Below are positions 1 through 8,090 of a DNA stretch of 40,376 nucleotides, in pieces. A program made the translations under genes and the position numbers. The DNA is from an uncultured Victivallales bacterium (GTDB lineage Bacteria > Verrucomicrobiota > Lentisphaeria > Oligosphaerales > JAFGRS01), in the NCBI GenBank assembly GCA_903837355.1, contig CAILUI010000149.1, positions 1-40,376 of the forward strand, given 5' to 3'. Position 1 is the first letter of the stretch; each line of letters starts with the position of its first letter. The notes below the pieces were generated by a model that made no database searches, was not told the DNA's origin, and saw only the letters and a program-made list of their open reading frames with translations.

Positions 1-102
1 CCTCTGACCTCTGACCTCTGACCTCTGACCTCTGACTTCTGACCTCTGACTTCTGACCTCTGACCTCTGACTTCTGACCTCTGACCTCTGACTTCTGACC
101 TC
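1..102. repeat. 7-bp tandem repeat (CCTCTGA / CTTCTGA)
   Basis: There are 14 complete 7-bp units plus four bases. Ten read CCTCTGA and four read CTTCTGA (units 6, 8, 11 and 14). The array is cut by the window edge, so its full length is unknown. It runs directly into the 5' region of the large secreted protein gene. An ATG at 103 lies on its last unit but has no ribosome binding site. Function is unknown; slipped-strand length variation next to the gene is possible. Confidence 0.95.
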
Positions 103-126
103 ATGTCGGCTTGGGAGAGACGGACC

Positions 127-3100
127 ATGCGCGCTAGGACGATTTCGACGGCGGCCCTGGGTATCCTCGGTGCGACGGCGCTCGCCTTCAGCCTGACTGC
201 CGTCCCAAGCGCCGCGGCGGCAGAGACGGCCGCGGCGCGCAGTCAGCGCGAGCAGGAACTGATCGCGACCCTGACGCGTGAAGCGACGTGGGCGGAAAAG
301 GACAAAGCCTGTCGCGACCTGCAGGTCATCGGTACCCCCGCCTGCATTCCGGCCCTGGCCGGGTTGCTGGCCGACGCGCAACTGTCCCACATCGCGCGTT
401 GCGCCCTCGAGCCCATGCCCTACCCCGAGGCCGGCCAGGCCCTGCGCGAGGCCCTGACCCGCACCGACGGTCAGGTCAAGGCCGGGATCATCCATACCCT
501 CGGCTTCCGTCGCGAGCAAGCGGCCGTGCCGGATCTGCTGCCGTTACTCAAGGCCGAGGATTCGGCCGTGGCCGCGGCCGCCGCGGCGGCGCTGGGCCGC
601 TCCGGGGGTTTGGACACGGTGCCGGCCCTGGCCGACTTCCGCGCCACGGCGCCGGCAGCCTTGCGGCCGGTGGCTGCGGAAGCGTCCCTGGCCCTGGCCG
701 AACGGCTGGTCGCCCAAGGCGAGCGCGACGCGGCGGCCGGCATCTACACCGAACTGCAGGCGGACACCTGGCCGCAGCACGTCCGCCTGGGGGCCTTCGC
801 CGGCTCCCTGCAGGCGCGGCCCGAGCAAGCGGCGGCGGCGCTGATCGAAGCCATGACCGGCGACGACCTCGTCCGCCGCGGCGTCGCCATTGCCTGTGTG
901 CCCGCGTTGCCGGGGGAGGCCATCGTCAGCGGCATCGCCCGCGAGCTTCCGAAACTGCCGCCGGAGACGCAGGCGCTACTGATCGGCGTTCTGGCCGACC
1001 GCGGCCCGCTGGCGCGCGCCGCCATCCTCGACGCCGGGAAGACGACCACCGCCAGCGCCGTGCGCGCGGCCGCCGCCAAGGCCCTCGGCCGCATCGGCGA
1101 TGTCACCTGTGTCGGCTGGCTGGTCGCGGCCATCGCCACGGACGAGGCGACGGCCGAGGCCGCGGTGCAGACCCTGGTGGTGCTGCCGGGCGAGGCGGTC
1201 TCGGTGGCGGTGCGCGAGCAACTGGCGGCCGCGGCGGACACCGTCCGGCCGCAGCTCATCGACGTGCTCCTGCGGCGCCAGGACAAGGGCGCCGCAGAGG
1301 TGCTCCTGGCGCAGGCCGGCAGCGCCGACGTCGCCGTCCGTCGCGCCGCCTTCAAGGCCGTGGGTAACCTGGCCACACCCGAGCGCATCCCGGCGCTCCT
1401 CGAACGGCTGCTCGCAACTCCCGACGACGCCTCGCGGACCGAGGCCGAACGGGCCCTGGCCGCCGTGGCCCGCCGCGCCGACGGCGAGGCGGCCCGCACC
1501 GACGCCATCCGGGCGGCGCTGACCACTCAGACCGACCCCGGGCTGCGCGCCGCACTCCTGCGCGTGTTGAGCGGGATCGGCGGCCCACAGGCTCTGGCTG
1601 CCGTCTGCGCCCAGACTGCGCCCGCGACCCCTGCCGACGAACGCACCGCCGCCGTCAAAGCCCTGGCCGCCTGGCCCGACAGCGCCGCCATCGCGCCGCT
1701 CACCGAACTACTCGGACCGGGCCTTACGGACGTCCAGCGCACGCTGGCCCTACGCGGCCTGGTCCGTCTGCTGAGTGCCGCCACCGAACTCTCCCCGGAA
1801 GCGCGGGTGCAGGGGTTCCAGCGGGCGGCGCAGGTTGCCAACGACGCCGAAGCGCGCAAGCTGCTCCTGGCCGGCTTGCCCTCGGTCGCCCATGCCGAGG
1901 CCCTGGCCCTGGCCGTGAACTGGCTGGACGACGAGGCGGTCCGTGCCGAAGCGACGCTGGCCGTCGTGAGTCTGGCCGAGACCGTGCTGGGCACTGACCG
2001 CGAGGCCGCCGTCAGCGCCGCGCGCCGGATCGCCGACGGCGCCGCTGACGCCGCCGTCAAGGAGCGCGCCAAGCAGATCCTGCAACGCGCCGCCCTGTTC
2101 GAGGACTACATCGTCGGCTGGCTGATCTCCGGCCCCTATGCCGTCGGCGGCAAGACGGCAGGGGAGCTGTTCGATACCGTTTTCGCCCCGGAAGAGGGCG
2201 ACGCCAGTCAGGCCTCCTGGCGCATCCTGCCGCCGGTGGGACGGGCCAACCTGCCGTGGATGCTCGCCCTCACCGACGAACTCGGCGGCGACAACCGCAT
2301 CGGCTACCTGCGCACCTGGATCAACAGCCCGCGCGCCATGCCAGTGCGCATGGAAGCCGGCGTCGACGACGGCATCAAGGTCTGGCTGAACGGCAAGGTG
2401 GTCTACGGCAACAACGGCTCGGGAGCCGCCGCGCCCGCCGAGGAAAAGGCCGATTTCAGCCTTGATGAAGGATGGAATGTGCTGATGATCAAGATTATGC
2501 AGCACAGCGGTCCGGCCGAGGTCTGTTTGCGCCTGCGCACCCCCGAGGGGGCTCTGATCACCGGGCTGCAGGTGGCGCCGCTGCACCAGGTCCCAGGCGG
2601 CACGCTGGCCGCCAAGGGCGCCCCGGCGGTCGTGGCCCCGGTTGCCGCGCCGGCGCCGCTGGCGCCGGTCGCACTGCCGACCGGTGAGGACGGCTGGATC
2701 CCGCTGTTCAACGGCAAGGACCTGACCGGCTGGAAGCCATCCGGACAAGGTGAGTACAAGGTCGAGGACGGCTGCCTCATCGGCACGCAGACCGACGGCC
2801 AGGGCGGCGACCTCTGGCATGAGGCGGAATGGGGCGACTTCGAGGTGCGCGCCACCTACAAGATGGTCTGGCCCGCCAACAGCGGCATCTGGTTCCGCCA
2901 CGACGGCAAGAACGGCTACCAGTTCGACATCCTCAAGTACACCGACCCAGTCGCCTTCAGTGGCACGCTCTACTGCCCGACCAAGATGTTCATCACCGCC
3001 AACCTGAACGAAGCGCTCGAGCGGCGCGATGACTGGAACGAGGCCGTGATTCGTGCCTCCGGCGAGCAGTTGACGCTGTGGCTCAACGGCACCCAGGTCG

Positions 3101-4353
3101 GGAACTGCCGCGACAACAGCGTCAGCCGCGGCCGCATCGGCATCCAAGTCCATGGCGGGGACGGCTTCAAGGGCATGCGCATCGCCCTGCGGCGGATCGA
3201 GGTACGGCCGCTGCTGGCCGCCGGGGCCCAGGCGGCACCCGCCGCCGGCGCCAGCCCGGTCCGTTTCGTCATGCACCGTGTCGGCAGTTTCCGCAGCGAA
3301 GCCTGCGACGTCGGCGACATCAACGGCGATGGCAAGCTCGACATCGTCGCTGGGCCGCTCTGGTATGAGGCTCCGGCCTGGACGGCGCATCCCTTGCGCA
3401 CCCTCGAGGGCCAGGTCGGCGAGGACGGCAAGGGCTACTACGACGATTTCATGAACGCGCTCCTCGACGTCGACGGCGATGGCCGTCTCGACCTGGTCAC
3501 CTGCTGCTGGTTCGCCAAGTCCCTGCGCTGGTACCGGCAACCCGACGCCGAGGGTCCGTGGCCGCTGGCCGGGGCCGACGAGAACGGGAATTTCGAGACC
3601 GGCGCCGCGGCCGATGTGGATGGCGACGGCAAGCGCCAGGAGATCGTGCCCGCCGTGACCAAGACCTACTGGTACGATCTGGCGAAGGGCGCCGATGGCA
3701 AGCAGGGGCTGGTACGCCACGAGGTCGACGCCAAGGACCGGCACTTCGGCAGCGGCGTCGGCGACATCAATGGCGACGGCCGGCCGGACATCCTGCGGCC
3801 GGATGCCTGGTTCGAGGCCCCGGCCGACCCCCGCGCCGGCACCTGGAAAGAGCACGCCTGGGCCCTCGGCGCCAAGGACGGCGGCGTGGATCACGTCTCG
3901 ATGATCCTCGTCCATGACATCGATGGCGATGGCCGCAATGACGTCATCACCAGTAGCGCTCACCAGTACGGCATCTGGTGGTACCGGCAGGTACCCGAAG
4001 GCGACCAGGTCCGCTGGGAGCAGCACACCATCGACGACACCTGGAGCCAGGCACACAGCCTCGCGCTGGCCGACCTCGATGGCGACGGCGACCTCGATCT
4101 GGTCGCCGGCAAACGCTTCATGGCCCACAACGGCGGCGATCCAGACGAAAGCGGCCCGCTGGGTGTATACTGGTACGCTTTCCAGCGCGGTCCCGAGCCG
4201 CAGTGGAGCCGGCACGCCATCAGCTACGGCGAGGGCATCGGTTCGGGTCTGAACATGTGCGTGCTCGACCTTGACGGCGACACGGACCCGGATATCATTG
4301 TGACGGGCAAGTGGGGCGGCCCGGTGTGGTTCGAGAACAGCGGGCGCCCGTAA
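127..4353 (+). CDS. Secreted HEAT-repeat / DUF1080 / FG-GAP (VCBS) propeller protein
   Basis: Exported protein of 1408 aa. A signal peptide (about residues 1-33) ends in an Ala-rich cleavage region. Alpha-helical HEAT-like repeats fill about 45-650. A jelly-roll, PA14-like module (about 660-810) has the pattern DDGIKVWLNGKVV. A DUF1080 / 3-keto-disaccharide hydrolase domain (about 854-1030) begins with WIPLFNGKDLTGW. Seven FG-GAP/VCBS blades (about 1040-1408) carry calcium-type motifs such as DINGDGKLDIV, DVDGDGRLDLV and DIDGDGRNDVI. Start 127 is chosen because GGGAGAG lies upstream; ATG 103 sits in the tandem repeat. DUF1080 proteins are known to act on glycans, some on 3-keto-glycosides; HEAT and propeller parts probably bind partners or polysaccharide. 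Stop 4353 overlaps the next gene's ribosome binding site, suggesting co-expression. The domains are clear; the substrate is unknown. Confidence 0.9.
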   Translation: MRARTISTAALGILGATALAFSLTAVPSAAAAETAAARSQREQELIATLTREATWAEKDKACRDLQVIGTPACIPALAGLLADAQLSHIARCALEPMPYPEAGQALREALTRTDGQVKAGIIHTLGFRREQAAVPDLLPLLKAEDSAVAAAAAAALGRSGGLDTVPALADFRATAPAALRPVAAEASLALAERLVAQGERDAAAGIYTELQADTWPQHVRLGAFAGSLQARPEQAAAALIEAMTGDDLVRRGVAIACVPALPGEAIVSGIARELPKLPPETQALLIGVLADRGPLARAAILDAGKTTTASAVRAAAAKALGRIGDVTCVGWLVAAIATDEATAEAAVQTLVVLPGEAVSVAVREQLAAAADTVRPQLIDVLLRRQDKGAAEVLLAQAGSADVAVRRAAFKAVGNLATPERIPALLERLLATPDDASRTEAERALAAVARRADGEAARTDAIRAALTTQTDPGLRAALLRVLSGIGGPQALAAVCAQTAPATPADERTAAVKALAAWPDSAAIAPLTELLGPGLTDVQRTLALRGLVRLLSAATELSPEARVQGFQRAAQVANDAEARKLLLAGLPSVAHAEALALAVNWLDDEAVRAEATLAVVSLAETVLGTDREAAVSAARRIADGAADAAVKERAKQILQRAALFEDYIVGWLISGPYAVGGKTAGELFDTVFAPEEGDASQASWRILPPVGRANLPWMLALTDELGGDNRIGYLRTWINSPRAMPVRMEAGVDDGIKVWLNGKVVYGNNGSGAAAPAEEKADFSLDEGWNVLMIKIMQHSGPAEVCLRLRTPEGALITGLQVAPLHQVPGGTLAAKGAPAVVAPVAAPAPLAPVALPTGEDGWIPLFNGKDLTGWKPSGQGEYKVEDGCLIGTQTDGQGGDLWHEAEWGDFEVRATYKMVWPANSGIWFRHDGKNGYQFDILKYTDPVAFSGTLYCPTKMFITANLNEALERRDDWNEAVIRASGEQLTLWLNGTQVGNCRDNSVSRGRIGIQVHGGDGFKGMRIALRRIEVRPLLAAGAQAAPAAGASPVRFVMHRVGSFRSEACDVGDINGDGKLDIVAGPLWYEAPAWTAHPLRTLEGQVGEDGKGYYDDFMNALLDVDGDGRLDLVTCCWFAKSLRWYRQPDAEGPWPLAGADENGNFETGAAADVDGDGKRQEIVPAVTKTYWYDLAKGADGKQGLVRHEVDAKDRHFGSGVGDINGDGRPDILRPDAWFEAPADPRAGTWKEHAWALGAKDGGVDHVSMILVHDIDGDGRNDVITSSAHQYGIWWYRQVPEGDQVRWEQHTIDDTWSQAHSLALADLDGDGDLDLVAGKRFMAHNGGDPDESGPLGVYWYAFQRGPEPQWSRHAISYGEGIGSGLNMCVLDLDGDTDPDIIVTGKWGGPVWFENSGRP

Positions 4354-4365
4354 GGAGACGGTGCG

Positions 4366-5226
4366 GTGAATCTGCGCTTCGGCCTGAACCTGCTGATCCA
4401 CACGGCCTCGTTCTCCCGCGCCGATGTCGGCTTGATCGATGCGGCCGCCGCGCTCGGCTACGACGGCGTCGAGGTGCTGTTTGGGGACCTCGACGGCCTG
4501 GATGCCCAGGCCACCCGCGCCGCCCTGCAGCGCGCCGGCCTGGGCGTGACGGCCTGTTGCGTGATGACCGAGGCCGCCAATCCGTGCAGCGCCGACGCGG
4601 GCGTGCGCCGGGCCGCGCTGGAACGCCTGCGGCGGATGGCGGACCTGACGGCGGAAATGGGCGGCGCGGTGATGGCCGGCCCGCTGTATGCGCCGGTCCG
4701 CTATCTCACCGGCCGGGCCCGCACGGCCGACGAGTGGCAGCGCTGTACCGAGGTCCTGGCGGCCGCCGCTGCGCACGCGGAACGGACCGGGGTCCTGATG
4801 GCCATTGAGCCACTCAACCGCTTCGAGACCTACATGGTAAACACGGTCGCCGACGCCGTGCAACTCTGCCGCGAGGTCGGCAGTCCGGCCCTGAAGGTGC
4901 ACGTGGACACCTTCCACGCCAACATCGAGGAGAAGGACACCGCGGCGGCAATCCGCGCGGCCGGCCCCTACCTCGGGCATTTCCACGCGTCTGAGAATGA
5001 TCGCGGCGTGCCCGGCACCGGGCAGGTGCCTTGGGAGCGTGTCTTCGGCGCCCTGCGCGACGTGAACTACTCGGGCTGGGTCACCATCGAGAGCTTCGCC
5101 ACCGGGATCGTCGACCTCTGCGCCGCGGCCTGCATCTGGCGCCCGCTCTACGAGTCGCCCGAGGCCCTGGCACGCGATGGGTTGGCGTTCTTGAAGGCAA
5201 CCGCGCGCCGCGCCGCGGCCGCGTAA
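4366..5226 (+). CDS. Ketose 3-epimerase-like TIM barrel (D-tagatose/D-psicose 3-epimerase family)
   Basis: Cytoplasmic TIM barrel of 286 aa in the AP-endonuclease-2 / sugar isomerase fold. The metal and catalytic set of ketose 3-epimerases is present: Glu148 in EPLNRFE, Asp181 in [11 protein letters not shown], His207 in GHFHASEN and Glu242 in TIESFA. These correspond in order to Glu152, Asp185, His211 and Glu246 of the Agrobacterium D-psicose 3-epimerase. RGVPGTG after His207 is also typical. The start is GTG, with AAGGAG eight bases upstream overlapping the previous stop. The family interconverts ketoses at C3 using Mn or Co; some relatives act on other sugars or 3-keto-sugars, so the substrate is not assigned. 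It lies in a run with the DUF1080 protein, another TIM barrel and a dehydrogenase. Confidence 0.88.
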   Translation: MNLRFGLNLLIHTASFSRADVGLIDAAAALGYDGVEVLFGDLDGLDAQATRAALQRAGLGVTACCVMTEAANPCSADAGVRRAALERLRRMADLTAEMGGAVMAGPLYAPVRYLTGRARTADEWQRCTEVLAAAAAHAERTGVLMAIEPLNRFETYMVNTVADAVQLCREVGSPALKVHVDTFHANIEEKDTAAAIRAAGPYLGHFHASENDRGVPGTGQVPWERVFGALRDVNYSGWVTIESFATGIVDLCAAACIWRPLYESPEALARDGLAFLKATARRAAAA

Positions 5227-5270
5227 GCGCGAGCCGCCGTCTGCATTCAGCCACAGAAGGAGAATGGACC

Positions 5271-6323
5271 ATGGCCAAAGCATCCGCCAACACCTTCCCG
5301 AAGCTCCATAACGCCACCTGGCCCGGACTCGTCGGCAAGGGCGGCGACGGCGAGCCCCTGATCGACCTCGACACCATGCTCGAGCTGACCGCGGCCGCCG
5401 AGGTCGACGGCGTCCGTTTCGATGGGGTGGACCTGTTCCTCTGCGCCCCGCACGTCGACATCGACTCTGACCGTGCCGCCCTCGAATGCCTGGCCGCCAA
5501 GGTGCGCGCCAAGGGGCTGGCGATCGGCTCCCTGGTAGCGCCGGTGTGGCCGCCCACCGGCGGCGGCTCGGCAATGGGCAGCAGCGCCGAGCGGCGCGGC
5601 TTCCTGACCCAGGTCCGCAAGGCCTGTCGTATCGGGCAGGAACTGCGGCAGATGGGCGTGCGGCCCTACGGCGCCGTACGCGTTGACTCGGCCACGAATC
5701 CCGCCACCTGGGCCGCTGACCCGGTCGGCAACAGCGCCCGCCTGGCCGTGACCCTGCGCGAGGCCTGCACCATCGCTGAAGACCACGGCGAACGCCTCGC
5801 CGCCGAAGGCGAAATCTGCTGGGGCGGCATGCACTCCTGGCGCGAAATGCTGCGGGTGCTGGAGGCCGTGGATCGGCCGCAGACCCTCGGCTTCCAGGCC
5901 GATATGGCGCACACTATGCTCTACCTGTTGGGCTACAACGCCCCCGCCGACCGCATCCTGCCCGCCAACGCCGACCTCGGCGACAAGGCGGTCCTCGACG
6001 CCGCCCTGGCCACGCTGACCGCGGCCCTGCGCCCCTGGACCATCGATCTGCATATCGCCCAGAATGACGGCACCGTGAAGGGCTCTGGCTCGCACGACAA
6101 GACCGGGCGTCACTGCCTGCCCGATGACCCCAACGGCAAACTCGATATCGCCCGCCACGCCGGCTTCTGGCTGCGCGATGCGCAGGGCGCACTGACCAAA
6201 GCCATCCCGCAGATTTGCTGGGACGGCTGCATGTTCCCCAACGCCGTCATGCGGCGCCCCGAGACCTGGAACAGCATCCTGCGGGCGATGGTCGCGGTGC
6301 GTCAGGCCCATGGTTGGGTGTGA
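5271..6323 (+). CDS. Xylose-isomerase-like TIM-barrel protein (sugar isomerase/epimerase superfamily)
   Basis: Cytoplasmic protein of 350 aa. ATG 5271 follows AGAAGGAGA with a seven-base spacer and lies 44 bases after the epimerase stop, so the two are probably co-transcribed. Features of a TIM-barrel isomerase are visible: RFDGVDLF near the N-terminus, a mid-protein [13 protein letters not shown] segment with a likely metal-binding Glu, [11 protein letters not shown] after it, and a late [10 protein letters not shown] segment with Asp and His. The [16 protein letters not shown] loop looks specific to a subfamily. The closest broad class is sugar phosphate isomerase/epimerase; the reaction cannot be fixed from sequence. 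Context suggests it works on the same sugar as the preceding epimerase. Confidence 0.82.
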   Translation: MAKASANTFPKLHNATWPGLVGKGGDGEPLIDLDTMLELTAAAEVDGVRFDGVDLFLCAPHVDIDSDRAALECLAAKVRAKGLAIGSLVAPVWPPTGGGSAMGSSAERRGFLTQVRKACRIGQELRQMGVRPYGAVRVDSATNPATWAADPVGNSARLAVTLREACTIAEDHGERLAAEGEICWGGMHSWREMLRVLEAVDRPQTLGFQADMAHTMLYLLGYNAPADRILPANADLGDKAVLDAALATLTAALRPWTIDLHIAQNDGTVKGSGSHDKTGRHCLPDDPNGKLDIARHAGFWLRDAQGALTKAIPQICWDGCMFPNAVMRRPETWNSILRAMVAVRQAHGWV

Positions 6324-6378
6324 GATCTCGGAAGTGCTTGAACGGTAGCAAGTTGGACGATGTCTCGGTGGGGTGTCC

Positions 6379-6395
6379 TGGAGGGCGAAGCTCCA
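6379..6395. repeat. Short palindromic repeat TGGAGGGCGAAGCTCCA
   Basis: A 17-base hairpin (5-bp stem TGGAG/CTCCA, loop GGCGAAG) lies immediately left of the inverted-repeat element. The same module is the core of the 50-bp tandem array at 39975-40167 and occurs in reverse in the 55-bp array from 40271. It is therefore a dispersed, REP-like module rather than a terminator for the gene ending at 6323; no T-run follows. Confidence 0.8.
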
Positions 6396-6396
6396 C

Positions 6397-6657
6397 GGGG
6401 CGTACGCCATAAGCGCTAACTTCCTTGTCTATCAAGTATTGCACAGCTCGTTGTTCTGTAAGTACATAAAGGTGACTCGCGTCCGGCTCCTTTGGAGCCA
6501 CAGCGGCGTCCAGCCGCCGCAGTCCAAAGCGCGGCGCTTACGCCACGCGGTATAATACTGCGCCACAACAACGTGTGGCGCTTTGGAGTGCTGTGGCTTG
6601 ACACAGCTTTGGCACCGCGCGGAGCGCGGTAAGTTAGCGCCTATGGGCGTACGCCCC
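6397..6657. mobile_element. MITE-like element with 26/27-bp terminal inverted repeats
   Basis: This fills most of the 448-base gap 6324-6771. The left end 6397-6422 (GGGGCGTACGCC, then ATAAGCGCTAACTT) matches the reverse complement of 6631-6657 with one mismatch and one indel. Inside is a second nested pair: AGCGGCGTCCAGCCGCCGCAG from 6502, then GCTTTGGAGTGCTGTGGC from 6580. A perfect central hairpin GCGCCACA (6560-6567) / TGTGGCGC (6574-6581) and a TATAAT (6551-6556) follow the left half. No transposase ORF fits. The right half is repeated nearly base for base at 17241-17364. The remaining 6658-6771 is the leader of the next gene, with AGGAGA at 6757-6762. Confidence 0.75.
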
Positions 6658-6771
6658 GCTGAGCCGGGGGCCGCGTGGGCGTGGCTGGTGAGGCGCGTGT
6701 CGAGTACTGTCGGTTCGGCGGTTCGCGTGCAGCCACCGCGAGCCCAGGGGACACCCAGGAGAAACGATAAG

Positions 6772-7917
6772 ATGAAGACACTGAATGTCGGTATGGTCGG
6801 TTGCGGGTTCATGGCCCGCAGTCACTCCAACGCCTACCGTCAGGTGGGCAACTTCTTCGATTTGCCCTACCAGCCCGTGCTCAAGCGGGTGGCCGCGCGG
6901 CAGCCGGCGACGGCTGCCGCCTTCGCTGCCAAGTGGGGCTACGCCGCCCACGGCACCGACTGGCGGGCCCTGGTGGAGAGTCCGGACATCGATCTGGTGG
7001 ACATCTGCGTCCCCAACAACCTGCACGCCGAGATCGCCCTGGCGGCGGCGGCGGCCGGCAAGATGATCCTCTGCGAGAAGCCGCTGGCCGTGGACGTGCC
7101 CCAGGGCCGCGCCATGGTGGCCGCGGTCGAGAAGGCCGGCGTCCGCAACCTGGTGTCGTTCAACTACCGACGCGTGCCCGCCGTGACCCTCGCCAAGCAG
7201 CTCATCGACGAGGGCAAGCTCGGGCGCATCTTCCACTACCGCGCCAACTTCCTCCAGGACTGGACCATCTCCCCGGCCGTGCCCCAGGGCGGCAACGGGA
7301 CCTGGCGCCTGGACGTGGCCGCCGCCGGCAGCGGCGTCACCGGCGACCTGCTGGCCCACTGCATCGACACCGCGCTCTGGCAGAACGGCCCCATCGCCCG
7401 CGTCAATGCCATGACCGAGACCTTCATCAAGGAGCGCGTCCACGCCGCCACCGGCGCGGTGCAGCCGGTCGGCATCGACGACGCCTGCACCTTCTTCTGC
7501 CGTTTCGCCAATGGGTCGCTGGGCAACTTCGAGTCGACGCGCTATGCCCGTGGTCACAAAGCCCTGTACACCTTTGAGATCAATGGCGAGCACGCCTCGC
7601 TGCGCTGGGATCTGCATGACCTGCACCGCCTGGAGTGGTTCGACCACCGCGATCAGGACCGCCTGCGCGGCTGGCGCTCGATCCACCTCACTGACCACGG
7701 CGGCGGTCATCCCTACATGGATCACTGGTGGGTCCCCGGCCTGCAGACCGGCTACGCCGAGAGCTTCGTCCACCAGATCGCCGACTTCCTGACCGCGGTG
7801 GCTGCGGACAAGGACTGCGCGCCCACGTTCCGCGACGCGCTGCAGACCCAGCAGGTCTGCGCCGCGGTCCTGGATTCCGCCCGGACCGGCCTCTGGGTCG
7901 AGGTCGCCAGGGACTGA
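6772..7917 (+). CDS. Gfo/Idh/MocA-family NAD(P)-dependent sugar dehydrogenase
   Basis: Cytoplasmic oxidoreductase of 381 aa. The N-terminal Rossmann fold shows [10 protein letters not shown] (residues 6-15), the family EKP motif is at 102-104 ([10 protein letters not shown]), and the C-terminal domain has [13 protein letters not shown], where the conserved His is expected. The family oxidises or reduces sugar or inositol hydroxyls with NAD(P). Start 6772 follows AGGAGA; longer in-frame readings back to 6583 run through the repeat element and are not credible. It is the first gene after the MITE-like element, whose TATAAT lies about 220 bases upstream. With the DUF1080 protein and TIM barrels before it, it could form or use 3-keto-sugars; that role is inference. 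Confidence 0.92.
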   Translation: MKTLNVGMVGCGFMARSHSNAYRQVGNFFDLPYQPVLKRVAARQPATAAAFAAKWGYAAHGTDWRALVESPDIDLVDICVPNNLHAEIALAAAAAGKMILCEKPLAVDVPQGRAMVAAVEKAGVRNLVSFNYRRVPAVTLAKQLIDEGKLGRIFHYRANFLQDWTISPAVPQGGNGTWRLDVAAAGSGVTGDLLAHCIDTALWQNGPIARVNAMTETFIKERVHAATGAVQPVGIDDACTFFCRFANGSLGNFESTRYARGHKALYTFEINGEHASLRWDLHDLHRLEWFDHRDQDRLRGWRSIHLTDHGGGHPYMDHWWVPGLQTGYAESFVHQIADFLTAVAADKDCAPTFRDALQTQQVCAAVLDSARTGLWVEVARD

Positions 7918-8090
7918 GACGGCACACCCCAGGCGTTGAAGGGCGAACCCGGGGCGGCTCAGCCGACCCGCCGCACTGCCGCCGTGTTGCCCCGACGCGG
8001 ATTGCACCGAGGCTGGTTGCAGGTCCCTGACCGCCGGCCCATATTGGGCTTCGGCGCGCCCCGACCGACGGCCCGCCAACGGAGTGCTGC

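Noticed and set aside
103..126. ATG 103 as start of the HEAT/DUF1080 gene
   Set aside because: It lies on the last tandem repeat unit without a ribosome binding site; ATG 127 follows GGGAGAG and starts a normal signal peptide.
1750..5574. Long minus-strand open frame (over 1200 codons) opposite the HEAT/DUF1080 gene and the epimerase
   Set aside because: It runs antisense to two well-supported genes, lacks any domain, and its length follows from the high GC third positions of the true genes.
6583..6771. In-frame upstream extension of the dehydrogenase gene
   Set aside because: It translates the MITE-like element and lacks a ribosome binding site; the Rossmann fold begins right after ATG 6772.
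8037..8049. GCCCATATTGGGC palindrome upstream of the binding-protein gene as operator
   Set aside because: Arms are only five bases and no second site or regulator gene supports it.
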